From an uncultured Eubacteriales bacterium (GTDB lineage: Bacteria; Bacillota; Clostridia; Christensenellales; Aristaeellaceae), in contig CADBCY010000002.1 of assembly GCA_902793325.1 (NCBI GenBank), positions 107,921 to 171,920 on the forward strand: 64,000 nt of DNA, in the 5' to 3' direction. The translations under genes were made by a program, and so were the position numbers. This document shows, piece by piece, positions 15,889 through 28,230 of the stretch (position 1 is the stretch's first letter; every line of letters starts with the position of its first letter). Below the pieces are notes generated by a model, which was given only the letters and a program-made list of their open reading frames with translations, was not told the origin of the DNA and ran no database searches.

Positions 15889-15943
15889 GCGCATCCTTTC
15901 CCACTTTAAAGTGATACGAAAAAGGCGCAGATGATTAACGGCG

Positions 15944-15977
15944 TGTTCATATTATGTTCACATGTACCCCGTATAAT
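15944..15977 (+). promoter_or_regulatory. Pho-box-like activator site with -10
   Basis: Two direct repeats, TGTTCAT (15944-15950) and TGTTCAC (15955-15961), have an 11-bp period like PhoB/PhoP boxes. Exactly 10 bp later comes a perfect TATAAT (15972-15977). No usable -35 exists, as expected where the box replaces it. The layout matches activator-dependent promoters of OmpR/PhoB-type response regulators. Which regulator acts is not known. Confidence 0.55.
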
Positions 15978-15983
15978 CTGAAT

Positions 15984-16082
15984 TGTCGACGGGTTACGTC
16001 GGCAATGGATACCCAACCTTCTTCTTCCCCCCTTTGGCGCGAAACGGCCCTTGAGCAAGGCAGGTTTCGCGCCATCTTTTTT
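15984..16082 (+). ncRNA. Candidate small RNA of about 100 nt
   Basis: The transcript would run from the start predicted by TATAAT (15972-15977) to a strong intrinsic terminator. It contains a short hairpin CGACG-GGTTA-CGTCG (15987-16001), a pyrimidine-rich single-stranded stretch (16013-16034) and the terminator stem. The only ATG (16005) lacks a ribosome binding site and its frame runs through the terminator, so coding is unlikely. It matches no RNA family that I recognise. Alternatively it is an attenuated leader of the helicase gene, which has its own promoter downstream. Confidence 0.45.
16036..16082 (+). terminator. Strong intrinsic terminator
   Basis: GGCGCGAAAC (16036-16045) pairs with GTTTCGCGCC (16064-16073). 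An inner CCTTG/CAAGG stem extends it, and ATCTTTTTT follows. No protein gene ends just before it: gpr stops 148 bp upstream. Confidence 0.88.
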
Positions 16083-16125
16083 GCGGCGCATCGGTTCCGC
16101 CCGCGCCGCCTTCCCGCCGGGGAGA

Positions 16126-16154
16126 TTGTCTCCGCGCGGCGCTTGTGCTATAAT
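16126..16154 (+). promoter_or_regulatory. Extended -10 SigA promoter of the helicase gene
   Basis: -35 TTGTCT (16126-16131), 17 bp, TGC-TATAAT (16146-16154). It starts transcription about 40 bp before ATG 16204, downstream of the small-RNA terminator. Confidence 0.75.
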
Positions 16155-16203
16155 GGGCGTATTGACCCGCGCAGGGTCATGCGGAATTCCCTCGGGAGGA
16201 GCG

Positions 16204-18597
16204 ATGGTCAGTATGGACAGGCGGGCGGCGCTTTCGGCCTACGCGCAGGCGTTGATCCCAGAACGGGAGGATTTCCTGTACCGGCAGGCGCTGCGCAAGG
16301 CGCGGCCGATCACCGGCGGCATGGAACCGGCGGCGCGGGAAGCCTACCTGCAGGGAAAGGCGTTCGCGGGCACGCTGTACCGCCTGCGGCGCGGCGACCG
16401 CGTCTATCAGGCGCTGCAGCGTGGGGAGCTCGCGCGGGAGGCCGACCAGGCGGAATTTGACCGTCTCGCGCCGATGATCCTCAGTGAGCTCCGGCACGGC
16501 CATGCCATCGACCTGCCCTTCCTGCGCTCGGTGGAGCGCAGCCGCGTGACGCTGAAGAAGGCGCATGCGGCGCGGGCGCTATTGGACCAGCAGGCGCCGC
16601 GCAAGCAGCTGGAGGCGCTCTCGAAGCGACTCACGGACGAGGCCGAGGCCCGCGTGGAGCGCTATCTGAAGGCCGGCGACCTCTCCCGCCTGGCCGGCGG
16701 GGACCGGAAGGTGGAGCAGCTCCTGCCCCACCTCATGCAGACGGCCTTCCGGCGTGGCATCACCGCGGGCCACGTCGATGCGGCCTATGCCCCGAAGTCG
16801 CTCGAAGCCATATTGCGTTGGGAGGCGGAGCGCGCCTTTCCGGAGCTGGCGGCCTGCGGTTTCGTGCGCACAGAGTGCGGCGAGACGGTCGCACAGGCGC
16901 TGAACCGGGAGCTCCAGCGCGCGAAAAACGCCCTCTGCGCGCGGCTCGGCAAGCGCTTTCCGCCCGATCGCATCCGCGCGCTGCTGGCGGACAATCCCTC
17001 CGTGCGCAGACTGCAACGGCAGGCGGACGCCGTCTTTTCCCGCGAGCGCAGGCTGCGCACGGCGCTGCTCAGCGCCGTACCGAAGCACTACCGCGACCTC
17101 TACCCCCTGGCGCGGCAGATGCACCGCCGCTTCATACTGCACATCGGGCCCACCAACTCGGGCAAGACCCACGACGGCGTGGGTCGGCTGCACGGCGCGC
17201 GCTGCGGCATCTACCTGGGGCCGCTGCGCCTGCTGGCCGCGGAGCAGTTCGAGACGCTGAACCTGAACGACGTGCCCTGCTCGCTGGTCACCGGCGAGGA
17301 GCAGATCTGGGTGCCCGGCAGCCGCGTGCAGTCCTCGACGGTGGAGATGGCCGACCTCAAGGCGCACTACGACGTGGCGGTGATCGACGAGTGTCAGATG
17401 ATCGCGGACCGCGACCGCGGCGGCGCGTGGACGGCGGCGATCCTGGGGCTGTGCGCGGACGAGATCCACGCTTGCGCCTCCCCGGACGCGGAGGGCCTTT
17501 TGACGCGGATCATCCGCGAGTGCGGAGACGCGCTCACCGTGGTGCGCCACGAGCGCATGACGCCGCTGGCCGTGGAGAAGGAGGGGTTTCAGTTCCCCGC
17601 CTCGGTGCGGGCGGGCGACGCGCTGATCGTGTTCTCCAAGGCGCGGGTGCACGCGGTGGCGGCGGAGCTGAAGCGCAAGGGCTGGCGCGTTTCGCTGATC
17701 TACGGCGCGCTGCCGCCGGACGTGCGCCGCGACCAGGCGGAGCGCTTCCAGCGGGGCGATTCCGAAGTGGTGGTCTCCACCGACGCCATCGCCATGGGCA
17801 TGAACCTGCCCATCGAGCGCGTGGTCTTTCTGGAATCGGAGAAGTACGACGGGGACATCACGCGCCCGCTGCTCGATTCGGAGATCAAGCAGATCGCCGG
17901 GCGGGCGGGCCGCTACGGGCAGTACGAGGTCGGCTACGTGAATGCCTTCGGCTTCAAGGGCGCGGTGGCGCAGGCATTGAGCAAGCCGCTGCTGCCCATC
18001 ACCGAGGCCGTGATCGGCTTCCCGGAGTCGCTGCTGGGCCTGCCGCTGCCGCTCACGCAGATCATCAATCAATGGCTGATCATGCAGGACAAGGGCTGCT
18101 TCTCCAAGGCCTCCACCGCGCGCATGGAGGCGCTGGCGGCCATGATGGAGACCAAGCACACCGACAAGCGGCTGCTGTACCGCTTCCTGTGCATCCCCTT
18201 CGACGAGACGGACCCGGACCTGCTGGCGCGGTGGCGGGCCATGTACCACGCGGAGTGCGCGCGGGAACACGTCGACGTGTTGGCGGAGCTCCCCCAGTTC
18301 CTGGACCCCGAGGCTTGCACCACGGCGATGCTGGACGGCCTGGAGGAGGACTACCGCCGCTGCGACCTCTACTACAACTATGCGCGGCTCTTCCTGGACG
18401 AGCCGGAGGACACGCTGGAGCAGATCCAGCGGCGCAAGTCGCTGATCTCACGGGGCATCATTCACATCCTTTCCACCCAGAAGCTACAGCAGAAGACCTG
18501 CCCCGGCTGCAACCGCGCGCTGCCCTGGAACTGGCCCTACCGCCTGTGCGACGCCTGCCACCGCCGCCAGCACGCGCCGGGCCGCGGCCGCGGATAA
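16204..18597 (+). CDS. SUV3-type ATP-dependent RNA helicase
   Basis: 797 aa from ATG 16204 (GGGAGGA 4-10 bp upstream). A long alpha-helical N-terminal region precedes the helicase core: motif I HIGPTNSGKTHDG (near residue 315), GPLRLLAAEQFE, motif II VIDECQMI, STVEM, motif V STDAIAMGMNLP and motif VI QIAGRAGRYGQY. The GPTNSGKT and DExQ forms are characteristic of the SUV3 family, which unwinds RNA for degradation in mitochondria and some bacteria. The C-terminus adds a zinc ribbon, CPGC...CDAC (residues about 765-785). It is probably a partner of an exoribonuclease, though none is adjacent. Confidence 0.85.
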   Translation: MVSMDRRAALSAYAQALIPEREDFLYRQALRKARPITGGMEPAAREAYLQGKAFAGTLYRLRRGDRVYQALQRGELAREADQAEFDRLAPMILSELRHGHAIDLPFLRSVERSRVTLKKAHAARALLDQQAPRKQLEALSKRLTDEAEARVERYLKAGDLSRLAGGDRKVEQLLPHLMQTAFRRGITAGHVDAAYAPKSLEAILRWEAERAFPELAACGFVRTECGETVAQALNRELQRAKNALCARLGKRFPPDRIRALLADNPSVRRLQRQADAVFSRERRLRTALLSAVPKHYRDLYPLARQMHRRFILHIGPTNSGKTHDGVGRLHGARCGIYLGPLRLLAAEQFETLNLNDVPCSLVTGEEQIWVPGSRVQSSTVEMADLKAHYDVAVIDECQMIADRDRGGAWTAAILGLCADEIHACASPDAEGLLTRIIRECGDALTVVRHERMTPLAVEKEGFQFPASVRAGDALIVFSKARVHAVAAELKRKGWRVSLIYGALPPDVRRDQAERFQRGDSEVVVSTDAIAMGMNLPIERVVFLESEKYDGDITRPLLDSEIKQIAGRAGRYGQYEVGYVNAFGFKGAVAQALSKPLLPITEAVIGFPESLLGLPLPLTQIINQWLIMQDKGCFSKASTARMEALAAMMETKHTDKRLLYRFLCIPFDETDPDLLARWRAMYHAECAREHVDVLAELPQFLDPEACTTAMLDGLEEDYRRCDLYYNYARLFLDEPEDTLEQIQRRKSLISRGIIHILSTQKLQQKTCPGCNRALPWNWPYRLCDACHRRQHAPGRGRG

Positions 18598-18615
18598 GCC
18601 CGCCAGAGCGCAGCA

Positions 18616-18668
18616 AAGGCTGTCCCGCCGCGCCTTCCCGGATCGGGAAAGTGCGGCGGGACAGCCTT
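18616..18668. terminator. Bidirectional terminator between convergent genes
   Basis: A 16-bp perfect stem: AAGGCTGTCCCGCCGC (18616-18631) with GCGGCGGGACAGCCTT (18653-18668). An internal TTCCCG/CGGGAA stem extends it. It lies between the helicase and the epimerase genes and should stop both transcripts. Confidence 0.75.
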
Positions 18669-18683
18669 CATGGCATCAACGCA

Positions 18684-19727
18684 TCACGCGAGGCAGCGGT
18701 ACGTGCTCTCCAGGCCCGCGCGGAGGTCGTACTCGGGCGTCCAGCCCAGCGCCTCCAGCTTCGCGGGGTTCAGCACAGCGCGGGTGATCTTCGTATAGCC
18801 CGCGCGCTCCGCCTCGGGCGGCAGGTCGAAGGCCAGCTTCACCCCGGCGATGTCCGCCAGCGTCTGCGCGTATGTCCGGATGCTGGCGGCACTCTGTCGG
18901 TTGGCGACGTTGTACGCCTGCCCCCGCTCCCCCTTCGCCAGCAGCGTCAGGATCGCCCGCGCGGCGTCAGCCACGTAGCAATAGGAGCGCACCTGCGCGC
19001 CGGTGGACTTCAGCACGATGTCCTCGCCCGCCAGCGCCTTTCGCAGGAACTGCGCGTCCGCGCGGCTGTTGGAGGCGGTCAGCGTGGGGCCGTACACGTG
19101 GCACAGCCGCGCCACCAGCGCGTCCACGCCGTACTGCGCGGCATAGCAGGCGCACAGCGTCTCGGCGGCGCGCTTGCTCTCCGGATAGCAGGAGCGCGGA
19201 TTCATGGAATCGATGTAGCCGCAATCCGCTTCCCCGAAGCCCTCGGGCAGCTCGGGGTTTTCGCCGTAGGTCTCGCCGGTGGACAGGAACACCAGCCGTC
19301 CCCCGCCGCGCGCTCGGAGCAGCTCCAGCAGGTTCAGCGTGCCCAGCAGGTTGGCCTGCATGGTGCCCACGGGGTCCTGGGAATAGGCCAGCGGATGCGC
19401 CGCGCAGGCGGCGTGCACCACGTAGTCCGGCGCAGCGTCCAGCGCGACGGGCTCGCGGGCGTCGTAGCGGACGAAGTGAAAGCGCCCGTCCCCCGCCGCG
19501 GCTTCGCCGAAACGCGCGCGCACCCGCGCCTCGTCGCGCCCGGCGGCGTAGATCTCCACCCCGGCGCCGCGAGTCGCGTTCAGGCGCAGCAGCGCGTCCA
19601 CCAGGAAGGAGCCGATGAGCCCGGTCGATCCGGTCACCAGCACCGCCTTTCCGTCCAGCAGGCCGTCCTGCGCCGGGCCGGTCAGCGCACGGTCCAGGTC
19701 GTGATCGTAATACGCGCGATTCAACAC
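18684..19727 (-). CDS. NAD-dependent epimerase/dehydratase
   Basis: 347 aa short-chain dehydrogenase. The Rossmann motif VTGSTGLIGSFL lies near residue 30, FLSTGETYG near 150, and the catalytic YPESKR near 185. GTG 19727 is preferred because GGAGGGG is 6 bp upstream; an in-frame ATG 15 bp earlier lacks a site. It is the last gene of an operon with a nucleotidyltransferase and two glycerophosphotransferases, so it probably makes a sugar or polyol unit for a wall or capsule polymer. The substrate is not determinable. Confidence 0.85.
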   Translation of the reverse strand: MLNRAYYDHDLDRALTGPAQDGLLDGKAVLVTGSTGLIGSFLVDALLRLNATRGAGVEIYAAGRDEARVRARFGEAAAGDGRFHFVRYDAREPVALDAAPDYVVHAACAAHPLAYSQDPVGTMQANLLGTLNLLELLRARGGGRLVFLSTGETYGENPELPEGFGEADCGYIDSMNPRSCYPESKRAAETLCACYAAQYGVDALVARLCHVYGPTLTASNSRADAQFLRKALAGEDIVLKSTGAQVRSYCYVADAARAILTLLAKGERGQAYNVANRQSAASIRTYAQTLADIAGVKLAFDLPPEAERAGYTKITRAVLNPAKLEALGWTPEYDLRAGLESTYRCLA

Positions 19728-19782
19728 GCTCAACCCCTCCATTGCGGGAACGACGGGGGATCGCCCGCGTTCCGTTCCCGTT

Positions 19783-20487
19783 TTACTCGTTCTCCATCCT
19801 CAGATACGCCTTGAACAGCTCCAGGTCGTCCTTGCTGGTGAGCTTGATGTTCTTGTCGGAACCGGCGGCGAAGTACAGCGTCTCGCCCAGGTCCACCATC
19901 ATGGTGTTGGTGTAGGCGGAGCCATAGATGCCGATTTCCTCCGCGAAGGCGCGCTTGTAGCTGCGCAGCAACAGGTCGTAGCGGTAGGCCTGCGGCGTGG
20001 CCACCTTGCGCAGTGTCTCCCGCGGAATGTACTCCCGCGTGGTGTACTCGTCCAGCTTGCGGAAGATCTGCTCGTTGTACGGGGTGCTGGTGACGCCGTT
20101 GCCGTGGGCGCGGCACACCCGCAGGATGTCCGACAGCACGCTGGAATCCACCATCGGGCGGATGCCGTCGTGGATGATGGCGATGTCCTCGTCCCGGAGC
20201 TTTCCCTCCAGGTTGTACACGCCGTTGCGAATGGATTCCTGCCCCGTGGCGCCGCCGGTGACGACCCACTTCAGCTTGGTGATGCCGTACTGGCGGGCGT
20301 ACTCCTCCAGCGTCTCCTCCCACCCGGCGAGGCACACCACCTCGATGGCGTCGATCTCCGGGTGCTTCTGGAAGCCCTCCAGCGTATAGATGATGACGGG
20401 CTTGCCGTAGATGTGGATGAACTGCTTCGGAATGTCCATCTTCATGCGGCTGCCCACGCCGCCGGCGATGATGATTGCAACGTTCAT
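19783..20487 (-). CDS. IspD/TarI-like cytidylyltransferase (probably ribitol-5-phosphate or similar)
   Basis: 234 aa. It has the nucleotide-binding IIAGGVGSRMKMDIPKQF at the N-terminus, IIHDGIRPMVDSSVL near residue 105 and VATPQAYRYDLL near 165. This family forms CDP-activated alcohols from CTP. The MKMDIPKQF variant and the neighbouring CDP-glycerol-type transferases favour TarI-like CDP-ribitol formation over isoprenoid synthesis. A strong AGGAGG precedes ATG 20487. No tarJ-type reductase lies next to it. Confidence 0.85.
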   Translation of the reverse strand: MNVAIIIAGGVGSRMKMDIPKQFIHIYGKPVIIYTLEGFQKHPEIDAIEVVCLAGWEETLEEYARQYGITKLKWVVTGGATGQESIRNGVYNLEGKLRDEDIAIIHDGIRPMVDSSVLSDILRVCRAHGNGVTSTPYNEQIFRKLDEYTTREYIPRETLRKVATPQAYRYDLLLRSYKRAFAEEIGIYGSAYTNTMMVDLGETLYFAAGSDKNIKLTSKDDLELFKAYLRMENE

Positions 20488-20501
20488 GGGTTCCTCCTGC
20501 C

Positions 20502-21698
20502 TCAGTCGGGGAAGCTCCTGTCGCTTCCCAGGCGCTCGATGATGTAGTCGCACACGGCGTCCGTGGCATGCCCCGTCTCGGTGTAGCCGTAGAACGCCTT
20601 CAGGTCCGCGCAGTTGCGGCGGATGCTCTCCTCCGTCATGCCCTCGATCACCTTCTCCAGCCCCGCCTGATCCTCGGCCAGGAAGAAGGGCGTGTCGTGG
20701 ATGTCGAAGTAAACGCCGCGGGTGGCGGTGTACTCCGCCCAATCCGCCACGTACAGCACCGCGGGCATGTCCCGGAGGATGTAGTCCATGGCGCAGGAGG
20801 AATAATCCGTCAGCACCATGTCCGCCGCCAGCAGCAGCTCGGACATGTCCTCGTATTGCGTCACGTCGATGAGCCGGTCGCGCACGGCCTCCAGGTCGAT
20901 CCCCCTGGACTTGTAGTGCGCCCGGTACAGGCACAGCCAGCGGTCGCCGGTCTTGCGCTCCAGGCACTCCAGCGTTTTGAGAAGGTCCATCTGCGCGCGC
21001 TTGGGGATGACCGTCTCGTTCTCCCGGTAGGTCGGCGCGTACAGCAGCAGCTTCACGCCCGGCTCGACGCCCAGGCCCGCCCGCACCCTTTCGATGTCCG
21101 CGGGATCGTTGCGCACCAGGATGTCGTTACGGGGACAGCCGGCGTCGATGTACTTGCCCTTGTAGCGGAAGGCCGTGCGGTACATCTTCTCCGCGAAGTG
21201 GGAGCCGGTGACCACGCGGTCGCACTCCTCCTCGATGCGGTAGGGCTTCTTCGCCCAGCGGGCCTCGTCGTAGCAGATCTTCTTGATGGCGCGGTCGCCG
21301 TGCCAGGTCTGGATGTAGAACTGCATGCCCCTGCGGTGCCTGAGGATGTTGTACTTGGTGAAGTTGTCCACCCACACCCGCGCCGTGGCCAGCATGCGGA
21401 AGGCCTCCCTGGAGTTGTTGCGCACGGCGATGGCGTAGTCCGGCAGCAGCTCCCCGGCGCGCTCCATGGCGGCGCCGCGCAGCAGCCACGCGATCTTCGC
21501 CTCCGGGCAGCGCTCGTGCAGACGCTCGGAGACGGCGCGCGGGTTGTCCCCGTAGGAGCGCCCCTGGAAGCAACTGAACACCACCAGGTTCGGGTCGATG
21601 CCCTCCCGGCGGTAGCGCCACATCAAGAGCCGGTGGTAGTACCGCCGCATGCACAGCATACGTCTGTGCGCCCATTTCCGGACGCCTTGCAGGGCCAT
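20502..21698 (-). CDS. CDP-glycerol:poly(glycerophosphate) glycerophosphotransferase family protein
   Basis: 398 aa with a TagF/TarF-type C-terminal catalytic domain. Visible motifs are QTWHGDRAIKKI, GCPRNDIL, LLYAPTYRE, YRAHY and ADMVLTDYSSCAMDYIL. The conserved histidines of QTWHG and RAH are the expected active-site residues. It transfers glycerol- or ribitol-phosphate from a CDP donor to a wall or capsule polymer at the inner membrane face. The basic N-terminus (RKWAHRRMLCMRRYYHR) fits peripheral membrane binding. It starts 1 bp before the stop of a paralogue. Confidence 0.88.
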   Translation of the reverse strand: MALQGVRKWAHRRMLCMRRYYHRLLMWRYRREGIDPNLVVFSCFQGRSYGDNPRAVSERLHERCPEAKIAWLLRGAAMERAGELLPDYAIAVRNNSREAFRMLATARVWVDNFTKYNILRHRRGMQFYIQTWHGDRAIKKICYDEARWAKKPYRIEEECDRVVTGSHFAEKMYRTAFRYKGKYIDAGCPRNDILVRNDPADIERVRAGLGVEPGVKLLLYAPTYRENETVIPKRAQMDLLKTLECLERKTGDRWLCLYRAHYKSRGIDLEAVRDRLIDVTQYEDMSELLLAADMVLTDYSSCAMDYILRDMPAVLYVADWAEYTATRGVYFDIHDTPFFLAEDQAGLEKVIEGMTEESIRRNCADLKAFYGYTETGHATDAVCDYIIERLGSDRSFPD

Positions 21699-21699
21699 G

Positions 21700-22902
21700 T
21701 CAGTTTCCCTCTTTCTGCATTCGTTCCATGATGAAGCGGCACACGGACTCGGCGGCGTGGCCGGTCTCGCTGGTGCCGAAGAAGCGGTCGATGGCCTCGC
21801 AGTTCTCCCGGGCGCGCTGCGCGTCGGTCTCGTCGATGAGCCTCTCCAGCTCCTCGGAGCTGTGAGCGATGAGGAACGGCGATTCGGCCATGTCGAAGTA
21901 GAAGCTGCGGTCGTCCTTCAGGTAGGCTTCCACGTCCGGCTGGTAGAGGAACATGGGCCGGCGCTGGAGCGTGAAGTCTCCGCCGCAGGAGGAATAGTCG
22001 GTGATCAGCATGTCCGAAACCAGCAAAAGCTCCGCCATTTCGGGATAGCCGGTGGCGTCCTGCACCCGCGCGTCCCGTGCCACGTCCAGGCCTGTGCTCC
22101 AGTAGTGCGCGCGGTACAGGCAGCGCCAGGGCCGCCCGTCCTTCGCCTCCAGGTGATCCAGCACGCGGGGAATGTCCAGAACGCCCGTCTGCCGGCCGTG
22201 GATCTGCTCGCTGCGGAAGGTGGGCGCGTAGAGCAGAAGTCCCGTGCCCTCCGGCACGCCCAGCGCCGCCCGCACCCGCGCCGCCAGGGCGGGGTCGCCG
22301 TTGACCAGCAGGTCGTTTCTGGGGCAGCCGTCCATCAGCACCGGACCCTCGTAGCGGAAGGCCGAGCGATAGACCCGCCTGCCGAAGTCGGACCCGGCCA
22401 CCATCAGCGCGCAGTGCTTCTCGGTGCCGTACACCTCGTGGCGGAAGTGGTCGTTGTCCGCGCCGACGCGCTTGAAGCCGCGGTCGCCGTGCCAGGTCTG
22501 GATGTAATACTGGCTGTCGGTATTCAGGTACAGCGTCTCGTTGCGCTGGTAGTTGTCCACCCAGAAGCGGGCGGTCGCCTGCTCGACGAGCCCTTCCCGG
22601 CTGATGGCCGCCACCTTGCGCACGTAATCCGGCACCTTCGCCTTCGCCAGCGTCTGCTGGGAAAACAGCCACACGATGTCCGCCTCCGGGCACAGCTCGT
22701 GGAGCTTCTCGGAGACGTAGCGCGGGTTGTCGGCGTAGCGCGTGCAGGAAAAGCTGCTGAACGTCACCTTGTTGGGCTGTACGCCCAGCTCCCGCTGCGC
22801 CTGCACCATGATGCGCTTTCGATAGGCCCGGTAGATGGGCTGCAGCAGTGCAAACGCAAACCGGTTGCGCTTCAGCCCCGTCTTGATCTTTCTGAGAGAC
22901 AC
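21700..22902 (-). CDS. CDP-glycerol glycerophosphotransferase family protein, first gene of operon
   Basis: 400 aa from GTG 22902 (GGAGG 8 bp upstream). The catalytic motifs are QTWHGDRGFKRV, GCPRNDLL, LLYAPTFRSE, YRAHY and SDMLITDYSSCGGDF, the same set as its downstream paralogue. The two proteins are about equally diverged, so they probably add different units or act at priming and elongation steps. It is the first gene of the operon transferase-transferase-cytidylyltransferase-epimerase. Its promoter overlaps the end of ligA. Confidence 0.88.
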   Translation of the reverse strand: MSLRKIKTGLKRNRFAFALLQPIYRAYRKRIMVQAQRELGVQPNKVTFSSFSCTRYADNPRYVSEKLHELCPEADIVWLFSQQTLAKAKVPDYVRKVAAISREGLVEQATARFWVDNYQRNETLYLNTDSQYYIQTWHGDRGFKRVGADNDHFRHEVYGTEKHCALMVAGSDFGRRVYRSAFRYEGPVLMDGCPRNDLLVNGDPALAARVRAALGVPEGTGLLLYAPTFRSEQIHGRQTGVLDIPRVLDHLEAKDGRPWRCLYRAHYWSTGLDVARDARVQDATGYPEMAELLLVSDMLITDYSSCGGDFTLQRRPMFLYQPDVEAYLKDDRSFYFDMAESPFLIAHSSEELERLIDETDAQRARENCEAIDRFFGTSETGHAAESVCRFIMERMQKEGN

Positions 22903-22943
22903 CGTCTCATCCTCCCGTCTCCGGCGTGCCGGAATACCCATCC

Positions 22944-22972
22944 ATTATAGTACAAACGGCCCCGCAATGCAA
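22944..22972 (-). promoter_or_regulatory. SigA promoter of the wall-polymer operon
   Basis: Minus strand: -35 TTGCAT (22967-22972), 17 bp, perfect -10 TATAAT (22944-22949). The -35 ends 2 bp before the ligA stop codon, and no terminator lies between, so read-through from ligA is likely too. Confidence 0.75.
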
Positions 22973-22973
22973 G

Positions 22974-27309
<4,336 letters not shown>

Positions 27310-27313
<4 letters not shown>

Positions 27314-27624
27314 TCTCTGGTTTCCTTTTTCTCCCCGGCGCCCATGCGCTCCAACACGAGCTGGTAGCCGCCCGCGCCGTAGTTGAGCGCGCGGTTCACG
27401 CGGCCGATGGTAGCGGTGGACACGCCGGTCTTTTCCACGATTTCCGTATAGGTGGTCTGTTTGCGAAGCAGCTGCGCCACCTCCAGCCTCTGGCTGAGAT
27501 CCTGGATCTCCCGGATGGTGAACAGGTCTTCAAACATGCGGTAGCAGTCTTCCTCGGTCTCGAGGCACAGGAAGGCGCGGGCGAGCGCATCGGCCTGGCG
27601 CGATTTCAATTTCGATGAAAACAT
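27310..27624 (-). CDS. yerC: YerC/YecD family TrpR-like protein
   Basis: 104 aa. A TrpR-like helix-turn-helix lies at residues about 35-85 (FTIREIQDLSQRLEVAQLL, TYTEIVEKTGVSTATIGRVNRAL), identical in layout to B. subtilis YerC, which also precedes pcrA and ligA. It probably represses an unknown target or the operon itself. GGAGG is 7 bp before ATG 27624, and a strong promoter lies upstream. Confidence 0.92.
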
Positions 27625-27666
27625 CTCTCTACCTCCACATCTGTAATATGGGTGACTCTGTTAATA

Positions 27667-27695
27667 ATTATAGCGTAACCGCAACAGAGCGTCAA
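27667..27695 (-). promoter_or_regulatory. SigA promoter of yerC-pcrA-ligA
   Basis: Minus strand: -35 TTGACG (27690-27695), 17 bp, perfect -10 TATAAT (27667-27672). Transcription starts about 37 bp before yerC. Confidence 0.8.
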
Positions 27696-27730
27696 GCATA
27701 TTCACCGATTCCGGTAAAATTTTGACCGCG

Positions 27731-28051
27731 TCAATAGGCGTCCGGATCCTTGCGCTTGTGTTCGCGCAGCACGTGCATGATGTCCGTGACCAGGTCCCCC
27801 TCCGGCCCGCCCACGCCGAGCTGCGCAGACATGACCTCCTTGCTCAGCGAATCCTGGAGCAGCACCGTGGGCGACACCGACAGGGCGTTGCACAGGGCCA
27901 CCACCGTTTCGATGCTGGCCTTCTTCTCCCCGCGCTCGATGTGCCCCACAAAGGCGCAGGAGATGCCGGCCTTTTCCGCCAACTGCTCCTGTGTCAGCTT
28001 GTTCAGTACCCGCTGCTGCCGGACCCGCTTCCCCAGCTGCACGTAATCCAT
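27731..28051 (-). CDS. XRE-family transcriptional regulator
   Basis: 106 aa. The Cro/CI-type helix-turn-helix is at residues about 6-62 (LGKRVRQQRVLNKLTQEQLAEKAGISCAFVGHIERGEKKAS). The tail has no recognisable ligand domain. ATG 28051 is preferred because GGAGG touches the earlier ATG 28060 but is 9 bp from this one. It lies between the pcrA operon promoter and the tandem repeat, and no obvious target gene adjoins it. Confidence 0.85.
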   Translation of the reverse strand: MDYVQLGKRVRQQRVLNKLTQEQLAEKAGISCAFVGHIERGEKKASIETVVALCNALSVSPTVLLQDSLSKEVMSAQLGVGGPEGDLVTDIMHVLREHKRKDPDAY

Positions 28052-28230
28052 GCCATGCATCCTCCCTCCGGATTCCCGCCTTCGCGCCTGCGAAAACGCC
28101 TATATCCAGTGTAAACAACAGCGCGCGAATCAGCCACCGCGCAACCGTTAAATTTTACGTTTTCGACACCTTTTTCTTAATCTGCGTCGTCGCCGCGCAA
28201 ATCTCGCCGTCGGGCTTGTGTTTCGGACGG

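Noticed and set aside
15954-16460. Reading frame spanning the small-RNA region and the helicase start
   Set aside because: It lacks a ribosome site, runs through a strong terminator and overlaps the well-supported helicase gene in another frame.
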